Origin: Acidobacteriota bacterium
Lineage (GTDB): Bacteria > Acidobacteriota > Vicinamibacteria > Vicinamibacterales > UBA2999
NCBI GenBank assembly: GCA_030650395.1
Contig: JAUSDY010000121.1
Coordinates: 1 to 64,000, forward strand
Direction: 5' to 3'
Length of the DNA: 64,000 nucleotides
This document shows positions 27,512-36,706 of the stretch, in pieces (position 1 is the first letter of the stretch; each line of letters begins with the position of its first letter). The notes beneath the pieces were generated by a model. That model was not told the origin of the DNA, ran no database searches, and saw nothing but the letters and a program-made list of their open reading frames with translations. The translations under genes and the position numbers were made by a program.

Positions 27512-27835
27512 ATGAGCCGCTCAATCAAAAAAGGTCCGTTCGTCGACACCCATCTGCTCGAAAAGGTCGAGGCGATGAACCGCGCGAACGAGAAGAAGGT
27601 CGTCAAGACCTGGTCGCGCCGCTCGACGGTGATCCCCGAAATGGTAGGGCACACGCTCGCCGTGCACAACGGCAAGAAGTTCGTGCCGGTGTATCTCACC
27701 GAGAACATGGTGGGGCACAAGCTGGGCGAATTTTCTCCGACGCGCATTTTCAAGGGCCACTCGGCCCGGTCGGACAAGACGGCGGCGACCGCGGGCGCGC
27801 CGGGCGCTCCGGCGGCGCCGGCAGGAAAGGCGTAG
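27512..27835 (+). CDS. rpsS: 30S ribosomal protein S19
   Basis: 107 aa against the usual 90-95. S19 is in the 30S head and contacts S13 and the A-site finger. The core from [11 protein letters not shown] to [14 protein letters not shown] is standard. An extra Ala/Pro/Gly tail ([15 protein letters not shown]) ends the protein. The rplV gene follows after 3 bp. Confidence 0.96.
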   Translation: MSRSIKKGPFVDTHLLEKVEAMNRANEKKVVKTWSRRSTVIPEMVGHTLAVHNGKKFVPVYLTENMVGHKLGEFSPTRIFKGHSARSDKTAATAGAPGAPAAPAGKA

Positions 27836-27838
27836 GCC

Positions 27839-28312
27839 ATGGTCCGCGCAGAGGCAACAGCGAAATACATCCGCACCTCGGCCCAGAAGGCCGGGCTGGT
27901 GCTGGATCTGATCCGCAACAAGGACGTCAACCAGGCGTTGTCGGCGCTGCAGTTCAGCCGCAAGTCGGTGGCGCGCGACGTCGCGAAGGTGCTGCGCTCG
28001 GCGGTGGCCAACGCGCAGCAGCAGGAAGCGTTCGGCGGCGATGTCGCCCGCCTGTTCGTGTCGGCGTGCCACGCCAACAACGGGCCGTCGCAAAAGCGCG
28101 TGCGCCCCGCCCCGATGGGCCGGGCGTTCCGGATCGTGAAGCGGACCACGCACCTCACTGTGCAAGTGACGGAGCGGGCCCAGGTCATCAAGGCGGTGGG
28201 GGCCGGGGGTTCGTCGGAGACGAACAAGGGAAATAGCTCGGCCAAGCCGGCGAAGACTTCGAAAGCGGCGCAGTCCAAGCGCGGCCGGGCCACGGCGCCC
28301 GCGTCGGCGTAA
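27839..28312 (+). CDS. rplV: 50S ribosomal protein L22 with Lys/Ala/Ser-rich tail
   Basis: 157 aa against about 110-115 in most bacteria. L22 lines the exit tunnel through its beta-hairpin (RVRPAPMGRAFRIVKRTTH). The core begins VRAEATAKYIRTSAQKAGLV. After about residue 120 comes a low-complexity tail of about 37 residues (SSAKPAKTSKAAQSKRGRAT). The tail is part of a pattern seen in several r-proteins of this window. Confidence 0.96.
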   Translation: MVRAEATAKYIRTSAQKAGLVLDLIRNKDVNQALSALQFSRKSVARDVAKVLRSAVANAQQQEAFGGDVARLFVSACHANNGPSQKRVRPAPMGRAFRIVKRTTHLTVQVTERAQVIKAVGAGGSSETNKGNSSAKPAKTSKAAQSKRGRATAPASA

Positions 28313-28369
28313 CGTCGGAAACGTTAGTCAGAAACTGCTTAGTAAGAAACATAGTTAGAGGGGATCGCA

Positions 28370-29107
28370 GTGGGCCAGAAAGTTCACCCGTACGGGTTTC
28401 GCCTCGGGTTCAACAAGACCTGGAAGTCGCGCTGGTTTGCGGGGAAAGACTACGCCAACCTCCTGCACGAGGACCTCGATCTGAAGAAGGACCTGAAGAA
28501 GCGCTTCCAGCATGCCGGCGTCGCGAAGATCGAGATCGAGCGCGCCGCCAACAAGCTGAAGATCGACATCCACACCTCGCGCCCCGGCATCATCATCGGG
28601 CGCAAGGGCCAGGAAGTCGACAAGCTGAAGCAGGAAATCCAGAAGCGCACCAACCGCGAGGTCTTCATCAACATCCAGGAGATCCAGAAGCCGGAGCTGG
28701 ACGCGCAGCTGGTGGGCGAATCGGTGGCGATGCAGCTCGAAAAGCGCGTGGCGTTCCGCCGCGCGATGCGCAAGGCGGTGGAGTCGGCGCTGCGCTTCGG
28801 CGCGCGCGGCATCAAGGTGCGGGTCTCGGGCCGCTTGAACGGCGCGGAAATCGCGCGCTCGGAATGGTACCTGCACGGCCAGCTGCCGCTGCAGACGCTG
28901 CGCGCCGACATTGATTACGGCTTCGCCGAAGCCAACACGACCTACGGGAAGATCGGCGTCAAGGTGTGGCTCTACAAGGGCGAGCGGCTGACGCCGCGCA
29001 CCGGCCGTGAAGAGGAGTTTGGCGGTGGCGGACGGGACCGGGACAGGGATCGCGACCGCGGTCCACGTCGCCCTGGACCCGGGTCGCGGCCCGAGGCAAG
29101 GGGTTAG
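28370..29107 (+). CDS. rpsC: 30S ribosomal protein S3 with Arg/Asp-rich tail
   Basis: 245 aa, GTG start at 28370 ([12 protein letters not shown]) with GAGGGG upstream. S3 forms part of the mRNA entry and helicase site. The KH domain is visible ([20 protein letters not shown]), as is the C-terminal [16 protein letters not shown]. The protein ends in a tail of alternating Arg and Asp followed by Pro/Gly/Arg. A structured 88-bp inverted repeat separates it from rplP. Confidence 0.96.
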   Translation: MGQKVHPYGFRLGFNKTWKSRWFAGKDYANLLHEDLDLKKDLKKRFQHAGVAKIEIERAANKLKIDIHTSRPGIIIGRKGQEVDKLKQEIQKRTNREVFINIQEIQKPELDAQLVGESVAMQLEKRVAFRRAMRKAVESALRFGARGIKVRVSGRLNGAEIARSEWYLHGQLPLQTLRADIDYGFAEANTTYGKIGVKVWLYKGERLTPRTGREEEFGGGGRDRDRDRDRGPRRPGPGSRPEARG

Positions 29108-29116
29108 AGACATGCA

Positions 29117-29204
29117 CATCTGTTGGTCTGATGAGCTCGTGATCGGTCGATCTGAAGCAAATGCTTCAGATCAAATGTTCACCAGCTCACGAGATCAACA
29201 GATG
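29117..29204. repeat. Nested inverted-repeat element between rpsC and rplP
   Basis: Three co-axial pairs of arms are visible: CATCTGTTG (29117-29125) with CAACAGATG (29196-29204), CTCGTGA (29136-29142) with TCACGAG (29187-29193), and GATCTGAAGC (29149-29158) with GCTTCAGATC (29163-29172), with a 4-nt loop AAAT. It can form one long hairpin in the operon mRNA, ending 14 bases before the rplP ATG. It could be a MITE-like or REP-like element or a structured RNA. Confidence 0.85.
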
Positions 29205-29218
29205 CAAGGATCATCAAT

Positions 29219-29644
29219 ATGTTGATGCCGAAGAAGGTCAAGTACCGGAAGCAGCAGCGCGGCCGCATGCGCGGCAAGGCGTGGCGCGGCTCCGACGTGT
29301 CGTTTGGCGATTACGGACTGAAGGCGCTCGAGCCATGCTGGCTGACCGATCGCCAGATCGAGGCGGCGCGCGTCGCCATGACACGGTTCGTCAAGCGCGG
29401 CGGCAAGGTCTGGGTGCGCGTGTTCCCCGACAAGCCGATCACCAAGAAGCCGCAGGAAACGCGTATGGGCAAGGGCAAGGGCGCGCCCGAAGGCTGGGTC
29501 TGCGTGATCAAGCCGGGCCGCATCCTGTTCGAGATGAACGGCGTGCCGGAAGCCGAAGCGCGGCGGGCGTTCGAGCTGGCCGGCGCCAAGCTGCCGATCC
29601 ACGTGCGGTTTGCCAAGCGGTTTGCCGAGGAGAAGGCGTCATGA
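29219..29644 (+). CDS. rplP: 50S ribosomal protein L16
   Basis: 141 aa. L16 helps position tRNA in the A and P sites. It begins [17 protein letters not shown] and contains [25 protein letters not shown] lies 9 nt before the ATG, just outside the inverted repeat. The stop codon overlaps the rpmC start (ATGA). Confidence 0.97.
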   Translation: MLMPKKVKYRKQQRGRMRGKAWRGSDVSFGDYGLKALEPCWLTDRQIEAARVAMTRFVKRGGKVWVRVFPDKPITKKPQETRMGKGKGAPEGWVCVIKPGRILFEMNGVPEAEARRAFELAGAKLPIHVRFAKRFAEEKAS

Positions 29645-29829
29645 AGGCCCCCGAGCTGAGAGATTTGGATGTCGACACGCTGCGCGCGCGGACGCAGGAG
29701 ATCGACGACCAGTTGTTCCGCATGCGGATCCGGAAGTCGATGGGCCAGCTGGAGGCCCCCGGGAAGATGAAGACGGTGCGCCGCGAGCGCGCCCGCATCC
29801 TCACGATTTTGAAAGAGAAGGCGAAGTAG
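29641..29829 (+). CDS. rpmC: 50S ribosomal protein L29
   Basis: 62 aa from the ATG at 29641, which overlaps the rplP stop by four bases (ATGA). The frame is open upstream, but only this start fits the family ([20 protein letters not shown]). The [28 protein letters not shown] pattern, quoted here only in outline, is typical of L29, which lies by the tunnel exit. The rpsQ gene follows after 2 bp. Confidence 0.95.
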   Translation: MKAPELRDLDVDTLRARTQEIDDQLFRMRIRKSMGQLEAPGKMKTVRRERARILTILKEKAK

Positions 29830-29831
29830 CC

Positions 29832-30086
29832 ATGGCAGGGAAAGCCGAAGTCCAGGGCGTGGTCGTGAGCGACAAGATGCAGAAGAGCGTCGTCGTCTCG
29901 ACGGAGCGCCGCGTGCAGCACGGCGTCTACGGCAAGATCCAGAAGCGCACCTCCACCTTCGTCGCGCACGACGAGAACAACGACGCGAAGATCGGCGACA
30001 CCGTGTTGATCGCCGAGTCGCGGCCGCTCAGCAAGCGCAAGCGATGGGCGCTGGTGCGCATCGTCGAGCGCGCGTCCCAGGTATAG
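29832..30086 (+). CDS. rpsQ: 30S ribosomal protein S17
   Basis: 84 aa from the ATG at 29832; the longer open frame upstream overlaps rplP and rpmC and is rejected. S17 is a primary 16S rRNA-binding OB-fold protein. It contains [18 protein letters not shown] and the pair [18 protein letters not shown]. The rplN gene begins 12 bp downstream. Confidence 0.96.
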   Translation: MAGKAEVQGVVVSDKMQKSVVVSTERRVQHGVYGKIQKRTSTFVAHDENNDAKIGDTVLIAESRPLSKRKRWALVRIVERASQV

Positions 30087-30098
30087 GAGACCGACGCC

Positions 30099-30467
30099 AT
30101 GATCCAGATGCGATCGATCCTCGACGTCGCCGACAACTCGGGCGCGCGAAAGATTTCCGTGATTAACCCGCTCGGCGGCGCCACCGGGCGCTACGCCTAC
30201 CTCGGCGACATCATCACGGCCAACGTCAAGGAAGCGACCCCGGAGGGCCAGATCAAGAAGGGCCAGGTCGTGAAGGCCGTCGTCGTCCGGGTGCGCAAGG
30301 AACAGCGCCGCAAAGACGGCAGCTACATCCGGTTCGACCGCAATGCGGCCGTGCTCATCAACGATCAGGGCGAGCCGATCGGGACCCGCGTGTTCGGGCC
30401 CGTGGCCCGCGAACTGCGCGAGCGGCGCTTCATGAAGATCATCTCGCTCGCGCCAGAGGTGCTGTAA
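30099..30467 (+). CDS. rplN: 50S ribosomal protein L14
   Basis: 122 aa, the normal length. L14 is at the subunit interface next to L19. It starts [18 protein letters not shown] and has [19 protein letters not shown] and the C-terminal [20 protein letters not shown]. It has an AGGAG motif a few bases upstream and a 4-bp gap to rplX. Confidence 0.97.
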   Translation: MIQMRSILDVADNSGARKISVINPLGGATGRYAYLGDIITANVKEATPEGQIKKGQVVKAVVVRVRKEQRRKDGSYIRFDRNAAVLINDQGEPIGTRVFGPVARELRERRFMKIISLAPEVL

Positions 30468-30471
30468 GGCC

Positions 30472-30795
30472 ATGGCATTTTCGATTCGCAAGAACGACCA
30501 GGTGGTCGTCCGCGCCGGCAAGGACCGCGGCAAGCGCGGCCGCGTGCTCTCCGTGCTGCCCGAGAAGAACCGGGTCATCGTCGAGGGCGTGAACTTGATC
30601 AAGCGCCACACCCGCCCCAACCCGCAGAAGAACATCAAGGGCGGGATCGTGGAGCGCGAGGCGGCCATCCACGCGAGCAACGTGATGCTGCTGGATCCGG
30701 AGAGCAACGAGCCGACGCGCATCGGCAGCAAGACGCTGCCTGACGGCACGCGCGTGCGCATCGGCCGCAAGAGCGGAGCGGTGGTGGACAAATGA
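30472..30795 (+). CDS. rplX: 50S ribosomal protein L24
   Basis: 107 aa. L24 initiates 50S assembly and contains a KOW motif, here [19 protein letters not shown]. The family segment [20 protein letters not shown] follows. Its stop overlaps the rplE start by four bases (ATGA). Confidence 0.96.
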   Translation: MAFSIRKNDQVVVRAGKDRGKRGRVLSVLPEKNRVIVEGVNLIKRHTRPNPQKNIKGGIVEREAAIHASNVMLLDPESNEPTRIGSKTLPDGTRVRIGRKSGAVVDK

Positions 30796-31517
30796 GCAAG
30801 GCGAAGCCTTCCGACGGGAAGAAAGAAAAGCACGAAAAGCACGAAAAGAACGACGCGCAAATCGCGGAGGCCAAGGCGGCCGGCAAGGAAGCGAAGGCGG
30901 CCAAAGAGGCCAAGGCCGCCGAAGCCGCCAGGAGCAAAGAGGCGAAGAGCACCGGCAAGGAAGTCAAGCCGGCGGTGATTCGCCTGCGCGACAAGTACCG
31001 CGCCGACGTGATTCCGGCGCTGAAGAAAGCGTTCGGCTACAAGAACATCATGGCCGTGCCCAAGGTCACCAAGGTGGTGGTCAACATGGGCCTCGGCGAG
31101 GCGACCCAGAACGCGAAGGTCGTCGACACCGGCGCCGACGAGCTCGGCAAGATCACCGGCCAGAAGGCGGCCGTGCGCAAGGCGAAGAAGTCGATTGCGC
31201 AGTTCAAGGTGCGCCAGGGCCAGCCGATCGGCGCCATGGTGACGCTGCGCGGCGATCGCATGTATGAGTTTCTCGACCGGTTGATGAGCATCGCGCTGCC
31301 GCGCGTCCGCGACTTCCGCGGCGTGTCGCCGAAGGGCTTCGACGGCCGCGGCAACTACACGCTCGGCCTGAAGGACCAGTTGATCTTCGTCGAGATCGAT
31401 TACCTCAAGGCCGACAAAGGGCGCGGCATGAACGTGAGCGTCGTGACCACGGCGAAGACCGACGAAGAGGCCCGCAAGCTGCTGCAGCTGATGGGCATGC
31501 CTTTCAGAACCACTTAG
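30792..31517 (+). CDS. rplE: 50S ribosomal protein L5 with charged N-terminal extension
   Basis: 241 aa against about 180 in most bacteria. The L5 core, which binds 5S rRNA, starts near residue 62 ([20 protein letters not shown]) and includes [11 protein letters not shown] and [20 protein letters not shown]. Before it stand about 60 residues rich in Lys, Ala and Glu, including [10 protein letters not shown]. No internal Met fits the usual start, so the extension appears to be translated. Confidence 0.95.
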   Translation: MSKAKPSDGKKEKHEKHEKNDAQIAEAKAAGKEAKAAKEAKAAEAARSKEAKSTGKEVKPAVIRLRDKYRADVIPALKKAFGYKNIMAVPKVTKVVVNMGLGEATQNAKVVDTGADELGKITGQKAAVRKAKKSIAQFKVRQGQPIGAMVTLRGDRMYEFLDRLMSIALPRVRDFRGVSPKGFDGRGNYTLGLKDQLIFVEIDYLKADKGRGMNVSVVTTAKTDEEARKLLQLMGMPFRTT

Positions 31518-31552
31518 AAGGCAGAAGGCAAAAGGCAGAAGGCAAAAGAAAA
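31518..31552. repeat. Heptamer array (AAGGCAG/AAGGCAA) filling the rplE-rpsN spacer
   Basis: Exactly five heptamers (AAGGCAG, AAGGCAA, AAGGCAG, AAGGCAA, AAGAAAA) lie between the rplE stop codon and the rpsN ATG, leaving no other base in the spacer. Confidence 0.95.
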
Positions 31553-31738
31553 ATGGCGACTAGCGCGAAGAAAGCACGCGAGAGAAAGACCCTGAAGTTC
31601 AAGGTGCGGCATCGCAACCGCTGCCGTCGCTGCGGCCGGTCGCGCGCGTATATGCGCAAGTTCGCGCTGTGCCGCCTCTGTTTCCGCGAGCTGGCCCTGA
31701 CCGGCGACGTCGCGGGGGTTACGAAGAGTAGTTGGTAA
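31553..31738 (+). CDS. rpsN: 30S ribosomal protein S14, zinc-binding type
   Basis: 61 aa, the short C+ form (also called rpsZ). The zinc ligands are the Cys pairs CRRC and CRLC (in [20 protein letters not shown], then LC). S14 is in the 30S head. The upstream heptamers supply the only purine-rich sequence for ribosome binding. A 97-bp spacer with nonamer repeats follows. Confidence 0.96.
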   Translation: MATSAKKARERKTLKFKVRHRNRCRRCGRSRAYMRKFALCRLCFRELALTGDVAGVTKSSW

Positions 31739-31767
31739 GAACTCATCGGCCGCCGGCGCCGACCAGG

Positions 31768-31803
31768 GTGCGTACAGTGCGTACGGTGCCTGGGGTGCCT
31801 CAG
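31768..31803. repeat. Nonamer array (GTGCGTACA family) between rpsN and rpsH
   Basis: Four 9-nt units: GTGCGTACA, GTGCGTACG, GTGCCTGGG, GTGCCTCAG. They belong to the same family as the array at 160-266. A degenerate TTAAGAG-type stretch follows up to the rpsH start. Confidence 0.85.
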
Positions 31804-31835
31804 GGCTGGTGCTTAAGAGCTGAGAGCAAAGAGTT

Positions 31836-32249
31836 ATGACAGATCCGATTGCCGACATGCTGACTCGGATTCGCAACGCCGTCACGGCGCGCCATGCGCG
31901 CGTCGAGATGCCGGCGTCGAAGCTGAAGTCCGAGATCGCGAAGATCCTGCAGGACGAGGGCTACATCGCGGGTTTCAAGATGGTCGAGACGCCTGCCGAA
32001 CGCCCCGGGAAGGCCGCGCGCCAGCAGATGCGGATGTTCTTGAAGTACGGCCCTGGCGGCGAGAAAGCCATTTCGGGGATCGAGCGCGTCAGCCGTCCCG
32101 GCCGGCGGATCTACGTCAACCGCGAGACCGTGCCGCCCGTGCTGGGCGGGCTCGGCGTCTGCATCCTGACGACGTCGCGCGGGGTGATGACGGGCCGGGC
32201 CGCGCAGCAGGCCGGCGTCGGCGGCGAAATTCTCTGCAACGTGTGGTGA
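31836..32249 (+). CDS. rpsH: 30S ribosomal protein S8
   Basis: 137 aa. S8 is a central-domain primary binder and in many bacteria represses the spc operon. It begins MTDPIADMLTRIRNAVTARH and ends with GLGVCILTTSRGVMTGRAAQ and GGEILCNVW, the classic C-terminal signature. The rplF gene follows after 4 bp. Confidence 0.97.
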   Translation: MTDPIADMLTRIRNAVTARHARVEMPASKLKSEIAKILQDEGYIAGFKMVETPAERPGKAARQQMRMFLKYGPGGEKAISGIERVSRPGRRIYVNRETVPPVLGGLGVCILTTSRGVMTGRAAQQAGVGGEILCNVW

Positions 32250-32253
32250 GGCC

Positions 32254-32790
32254 ATGTCGAGAATTGGAAAGAAACCAATCGTGATTCCCAAGGGCGTGAC
32301 CATCAAGGTCGACGGCTCGAACGTCGACGTCAAGGGCCCCAAGGGACAGATGACGCAGGCGCTGCCGCCGGGCGTGAGCGCCGCGGTCGAGGACGGCTCG
32401 CTGGTCACGAAGAAGATCAAGGACGACCGCGAGCTCGACAAGTTTCACGGCCTCGCGCGCAGCCTGGTGAACAACGCCGTGCTCGGCGTGACCGAAGGCT
32501 GGAAGCGCGAGCTCGACATCGTCGGCGTCGGCTACCGCGCCGAGATGAAGGGCAAGCAGGTCGTACTCGCCCTCGGCTACTCGCACCCCGTGGTGTTCGA
32601 CATCCCGAACGGAATCGACATCGCGATCGAGAAGCAGACGCACCTCACCGTGACGGGCGTCGATCGACAACTGGTCGGCCAGGTGGCCGCCAACCTGCGC
32701 CGCTTGCGCAAGCCCGACCCGTACCAGCAGAAGGGCGTGCGCTACACCGGTGAAGTGTTGAAGAAGAAAGCGGGCAAGACGGGGGCCTGA
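32254..32790 (+). CDS. rplF: 50S ribosomal protein L6
   Basis: 178 aa, standard length. L6 lies near the factor-binding site. It begins MSRIGKKPIVIPKGVTIKVD and the second domain ends with RKPDPYQQKGVRYTGEVLKK. A GAGG motif precedes the ATG. A heptamer array separates it from rplR. Confidence 0.97.
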   Translation: MSRIGKKPIVIPKGVTIKVDGSNVDVKGPKGQMTQALPPGVSAAVEDGSLVTKKIKDDRELDKFHGLARSLVNNAVLGVTEGWKRELDIVGVGYRAEMKGKQVVLALGYSHPVVFDIPNGIDIAIEKQTHLTVTGVDRQLVGQVAANLRRLRKPDPYQQKGVRYTGEVLKKKAGKTGA

Positions 32791-32796
32791 CAATCT

Positions 32797-32838
32797 CAGA
32801 TCTCAGATTTCAGATTTCAGATCAATTGCAGATTGCAG
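32797..32838. repeat. Heptamer array (CAGATTT / ATTGCAG) between rplF and rplR
   Basis: Units CAGATCT, CAGATTT, CAGATTT, CAGATCA, ATTGCAG, ATTGCAG in tandem, ending 13 bases before the rplR ATG. Confidence 0.92.
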
Positions 32839-32851
32839 ATTTGGTGTTGGC

Positions 32852-33226
32852 ATGAGGATTAAGACAAAAGAAGACCGCCGCGATCGGATCAAGTTCCGGA
32901 TCCGCAAGCGCATGACGGGCACGACCGAGAAGCCGCGGCTGACCGTGTTTCGCAGCGGCGCGCACATCTACGTGCAGGTGATCGACGACCGCGCCGGCAC
33001 GACGGTGGCGTCGGCCTCGAGCGTCGAGGCGGCCGTGAAGGGCGCGATGGCCAAGGGCACGCGCGGCGGCAACATCAAGGGCGCCGAGAGGGTCGGCACG
33101 ACCATCGCGGAGCGGCTCAAGGAAAAAGGCATCACCAAGGTGGTGTTCGACCGCAACGGGTTTCTGTACCACGGCCGCGTGCGCGCCGTGGCCGAGGCCG
33201 CGCGGTCCGCGGGCCTGGAATTTTAG
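32852..33226 (+). CDS. rplR: 50S ribosomal protein L18
   Basis: 124 aa. L18 binds 5S rRNA with L5. The typical sequence FRIRKRMTGTTEKPRLTVFR is followed by ASSVEAAVK and the C-terminal VFDRNGFLYHGRVRAVAEAA. The start ATG has no strong Shine-Dalgarno motif. The rpsE gene follows after 13 bp. Confidence 0.96.
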   Translation: MRIKTKEDRRDRIKFRIRKRMTGTTEKPRLTVFRSGAHIYVQVIDDRAGTTVASASSVEAAVKGAMAKGTRGGNIKGAERVGTTIAERLKEKGITKVVFDRNGFLYHGRVRAVAEAARSAGLEF

Positions 33227-33239
33227 GCGGGTGGAATAA

Positions 33240-33767
33240 ATGATCCGGACACGCGAAAAGATTGACGCGGCGCAGCTCGACATCAAGGACACGGTGGTCT
33301 CGATCAACCGTGTGACGAAGGTGGTCAAGGGCGGCAAGAACCTGAGCTTCAGCGCACTGGTCGTGGTCGGCGACGGCCATGGCGTGGTGGGCTACGGCGT
33401 CGGCAAGGCCAAGGAAGTGCCGTCGGCGATCAAGAAGGGCATCGAGGCGGCCAAGAAGCGGCTGATTCGCGTCCCGGTCCAGGGCACGACGGTGCCGCAT
33501 CCGGTGGTCGGCCGCTACGGCGCCGGGCGCGTGCTGCTGAAGCCCGCGCCGGACGGCACGGGCGTGATTGCCGGCGCGGCGGTGCGCGCGGTGGTGGAAG
33601 CGGCCGGCGTAACCAACGTGCTGACCAAGTCGCTGGGCTCGGCCAACCCGCACAACGTGGTGCGCGCGGCGTTCACGGCACTGCAGGATTTGAAGGACCC
33701 GGGCAAGCTGATGCGGCTGCGCGGCAAAGACACCCTCGCGGATCTCGCCGGCGGACGCACGGCCTAA
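33240..33767 (+). CDS. rpsE: 30S ribosomal protein S5
   Basis: 175 aa. S5 helps control decoding accuracy and mRNA unwinding. It contains the S5 signature [20 protein letters not shown] and the second domain [19 protein letters not shown] with [10 protein letters not shown]. The following 100-bp spacer contains a short palindrome-rich repeat. Confidence 0.97.
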   Translation: MIRTREKIDAAQLDIKDTVVSINRVTKVVKGGKNLSFSALVVVGDGHGVVGYGVGKAKEVPSAIKKGIEAAKKRLIRVPVQGTTVPHPVVGRYGAGRVLLKPAPDGTGVIAGAAVRAVVEAAGVTNVLTKSLGSANPHNVVRAAFTALQDLKDPGKLMRLRGKDTLADLAGGRTA

Positions 33768-33779
33768 GCAACGGCCGAC

Positions 33780-33852
33780 AGCCTACCCACCTCCGCCAAG
33801 GCTACGGTGGGTCCACCGAAGCGCTTCGCGCGAAGGTGGAAAGGTTTGTCGC
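33780..33852. repeat. Dispersed-repeat-like spacer between rpsE and rpmD
   Basis: The spacer reads CCACCTCCGCCAAGGCTACG then GTGGGTCCACCGAAGC, containing the inverted CCCACC/GGTGGG pair, followed by a GCGCTTCGCGCG palindrome and a half site of the F palindrome (AGGTTTGTCG, 33842-33851). It resembles intergenic repeat debris; only one copy is in this window apart from the F half. Confidence 0.5.
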
Positions 33853-33869
33853 CACAGGGACAAAGAACA

Positions 33870-34100
33870 ATGGCGAAAGCGAAGCAGGCAAAGGCTAAGG
33901 CGGCGAAGCCGAAGAAAACTGAGGCGAAGACCGTCACGATCAAGCTCACGAAGAGCCCGATCGGCTTCAACAGGAACCAGGCCACGGTGGTGCAGAGCAT
34001 CGGCCTGCGGAAGATCAATCACGCGGTCACGCTGGCGGACACGCCCGAGACGCGCGGCATGATCTTCAAGGTGCGTCACCTCGTGACGGTGAGCGAATAA
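33870..34100 (+). CDS. rpmD: 50S ribosomal protein L30 with Lys/Ala N-terminal extension
   Basis: 76 aa from the ATG at 33870, chosen over an in-frame upstream codon at 33807 that lies in repeat sequence; AGGGA is about 10 nt upstream. The L30 core is [19 protein letters not shown] then [13 protein letters not shown]. It is preceded by about 19 residues rich in Lys and Ala ([18 protein letters not shown]). The rplO gene follows after 3 bp. Confidence 0.94.
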   Translation: MAKAKQAKAKAAKPKKTEAKTVTIKLTKSPIGFNRNQATVVQSIGLRKINHAVTLADTPETRGMIFKVRHLVTVSE

Positions 34101-34103
34101 GTT

Positions 34104-34577
34104 ATGGGTCTCAATAATCTGAAGCCGGCCGACCGGTCGAAGTTCAAGAAGAAGCGCGTCGGGCGCGGTCCGGGATCGGGCCTCGGCAAGACGTCGGGCC
34201 GCGGCCACAAGGGCGCGCAGTCGCGCTCGGGCTACTCGTTCAAGCGCGGCTTCGAGGGCGGCCAGATGCCGCTCCATCGCCGCGTGCCGAAGCGCGGCTT
34301 TACGAACATCTTCCGCACCGAGTACGACGTCGTCAATCTCGACCAGCTCGAGTCGGTGTTCGACACCGGCGCGACGGTGACCGTCGAGTCGCTGCGCGAG
34401 CACGGGCTCGTCAGCAGCCGCACGTCGCTCGTGAAGATTCTCGGGCGCGGCGAGCTGACCAAGGCGCTGACCGTGCACGCGCACAAGTTCAGCGGCAAGG
34501 CCGCCGAGAAGGTGGCCGCCGCGGGTGGCAGAGCCGAATCCATTCCGGATGGCAAGACCGAAGCCGTCAGCAGCTAA
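34104..34577 (+). CDS. rplO: 50S ribosomal protein L15
   Basis: 157 aa. L15 is a late 50S assembly protein. The basic N-terminal arm with [20 protein letters not shown] and the [20 protein letters not shown] segment are typical. The C-terminal globular part ends in a short acidic/Ser stretch. The secY gene begins 13 bp later. Confidence 0.96.
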   Translation: MGLNNLKPADRSKFKKKRVGRGPGSGLGKTSGRGHKGAQSRSGYSFKRGFEGGQMPLHRRVPKRGFTNIFRTEYDVVNLDQLESVFDTGATVTVESLREHGLVSSRTSLVKILGRGELTKALTVHAHKFSGKAAEKVAAAGGRAESIPDGKTEAVSS

Positions 34578-34590
34578 CTGAGGCGCTTTT

Positions 34591-35979
34591 GTGCTGGATA
34601 CGCTGAAGAATCTGTTCGCCGTCGCGGATCTGCGGAACCGGGTGCTCTTTACACTCGGCATGCTGGCCGTGTATCGCGTCGGCAACCACATCCCGACGCC
34701 TGGCGTAAACTCGGAGGCGCTTCGCATTCTCGCCGAGCAGGCGCAGAACACGATGTTCGGCCTCTACGACATGTTCACGGGCGGCAGCCTGTCGCGCATC
34801 ACGATCTTCGCGCTGGGCGTGATGCCGTACATCAGCTCGTCGATCATCCTCCAGCTGCTGACGGTGGTGTGGCCGTACCTCGAGCGGCTGTCGAAGGAAG
34901 GCGAGCTGGGCCGGCGCAAGATCACCCAGTACACGCGCTACCTGACGCTGGTGCTCGCGATCGTCCAGTCGATGGGCATCGCGATTTATCTCGAGCGGCA
35001 GACCCAGATTGCCGGCGGCTTGCCGCTGGTCTACGAACCGGGCTGGAGCTTCCGCCTGATGTGCATGCTGACGCTCACGACCGGCACCATGTTCATCATG
35101 TGGCTCGGCGAGCAGATCACCGAGCGTGGCATCGGCAACGGCATGTCGCTCATCATCTTCGCGGGCATTGTCGTGAACCTGCCGCGTGCCGCCATTGCGA
35201 CGGTCGACCAGATGCGGACCGGCCAGATCGGGCTGCTGACCATGGCCCTCCTCGTGGTGATGATGGTGGGGGTGATCGCCGCGATTATCTACGTCGAGCG
35301 GGCGCACCGGCGCATCACCGTGCAGTATGCCAAGCGCGTGGTCGGGCGCCGTCAGTACGGCGGCTCGAGCACCCACATCCCGCTCAAGGTCAACACCGGC
35401 GGCGTGATCCCGGTGATCTTCGCGAGCTCAATCCTGACGTTCCCGACAACGCTGTCGGGCATGTTCACGCCAGGCGGGTGGGCGGACGCGGCGATCCGGC
35501 AGATCTCCTACGGCATGCCGCTCTACAACCTGCTGTACATGACGGGCATCGTGTTCTTCGCGTACTTCTACACCGCCATCATCTTCAATCCGGATGATGT
35601 GTCCGAGAACATGCGGAAGTACGGCGGCTTCATCCCCGGGATCCGCCCCGGCAAACGCACGGCGGAATACATCGACACCATCCTGGCCCGCATCACGCTG
35701 GTCGGCGCGCTCTACCTGGCGCTGGTGGCGATTCTGCCGGAGTTCCTGCTGACCGGTTTCAAGGTGGCGCCGATCCCGTTCATCGGCGAGCAACTCGACG
35801 CGCTGCTGCCGCGCTTCGTCACGCAGGGCTTGAACGTGCAGTTCTTCTTCGGCGGCACGTCGCTGCTGATCGTCGTGGGCGTCGCCATGGACACCGTGAA
35901 CCAGGTCGAGTCGCAGCTCATCATGCGCCATTACGATGGCTTCATGAAGAAGACGCGGATTCGCGGACGGCGCGGCTGA
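34591..35979 (+). CDS. secY: Protein translocase channel subunit SecY
   Basis: 462 aa, GTG start at 34591. SecY is the ten-helix pore of the Sec translocon. Helix patterns and loops match the family (GVMPYISSSIILQLLTVVWP, YTRYLTLVLAIVQSMGIAIY, and the cytosolic loop with RRQYGGSSTHIPLKVNTGG). It lies at the usual place between rplO and adk. The adk start is 1 bp after the stop. Confidence 0.97.
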   Translation: MLDTLKNLFAVADLRNRVLFTLGMLAVYRVGNHIPTPGVNSEALRILAEQAQNTMFGLYDMFTGGSLSRITIFALGVMPYISSSIILQLLTVVWPYLERLSKEGELGRRKITQYTRYLTLVLAIVQSMGIAIYLERQTQIAGGLPLVYEPGWSFRLMCMLTLTTGTMFIMWLGEQITERGIGNGMSLIIFAGIVVNLPRAAIATVDQMRTGQIGLLTMALLVVMMVGVIAAIIYVERAHRRITVQYAKRVVGRRQYGGSSTHIPLKVNTGGVIPVIFASSILTFPTTLSGMFTPGGWADAAIRQISYGMPLYNLLYMTGIVFFAYFYTAIIFNPDDVSENMRKYGGFIPGIRPGKRTAEYIDTILARITLVGALYLALVAILPEFLLTGFKVAPIPFIGEQLDALLPRFVTQGLNVQFFFGGTSLLIVVGVAMDTVNQVESQLIMRHYDGFMKKTRIRGRRG

Positions 35980-35980
35980 C

Positions 35981-36706
35981 GTGGCGTTGAACCTGGTGAT
36001 GCTTGGCCCGCCGGGGGCGGGCAAGGGCACGCAGGCGGAACGGTTTGCGAGCGAGCATGGCATTCCGAAGGTGTCGACCGGCGACATCCTCAGGGAAGCG
36101 GTGCACGACACCACGCCGCTCGGCGAGAAGGTCAAGGCCGTGATGGAACGCGGCGAGCTGGTCGGCGACGACCTGATGATCGGGATCGTCCGCGAGCGGC
36201 TGACGCGTCCGGACGCTCTGGGCGGGTTCGTGCTCGACGGCTTCCCGCGCACGGCGGCGCAGGCCACCGCGCTCGACGAGATTACGGCGTCGCGCGGTCC
36301 GGTGATCTGCATCGAGATCCAGGTGCCGGACGAAGAGTTGGTGCGGCGGGTGCGGGGACGGAGGGTGTGCGACGACTGCGGGGCGAACGCCGATGCGTTC
36401 GAGCACCTGCCGGGTGCGCTGCCGCCGCTCTGCCAGAACACGGACCGCTGCCGGTCGGTGGGGCCGAAGTGGGTGGCGCGGTCGGACGATTCGGAGCTGG
36501 TGGTGCGCGAGCGGCTGAAGGTCTACTGGCGCGACACGCGCCCGATGATCGAGTACTACAGCGCGCGGCCGACCTTCCGGGCGATCGACGGCAAGCAGCC
36601 GCCCGAGCAGGTTCGCGAGGCGCTCGTCGCCGCGGTGGCGTCGGCGCTCGGCAAGCCCGCGAGCCAGTTGCGCTCGCTGGCGAAGAATGTGGGGTTGCAG
36701 GCGTGA
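35981..36706 (+). CDS. adk: Adenylate kinase with Cys-containing LID
   Basis: 241 aa, GTG start. It makes ADP from ATP and AMP. The P-loop is GPPGAGKGTQAE, the AMP site includes STGDILREAV and DGFPRTAAQA. The LID region carries four Cys (VCDDCG ... LCQNTDRC), a zinc-type LID with unusual spacing in the second half and a long insertion. The C-terminal region is slightly longer than in E. coli. The stop overlaps the map start (GTGA). Confidence 0.95.
   Translation: MALNLVMLGPPGAGKGTQAERFASEHGIPKVSTGDILREAVHDTTPLGEKVKAVMERGELVGDDLMIGIVRERLTRPDALGGFVLDGFPRTAAQATALDEITASRGPVICIEIQVPDEELVRRVRGRRVCDDCGANADAFEHLPGALPPLCQNTDRCRSVGPKWVARSDDSELVVRERLKVYWRDTRPMIEYYSARPTFRAIDGKQPPEQVREALVAAVASALGKPASQLRSLAKNVGLQA

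Noticed and set aside
36367-36702. 5' extension of the map frame into adk
   Set aside because: It overlaps adk out of frame and shows no aminopeptidase similarity; the GTG at 36703 fits the family start.
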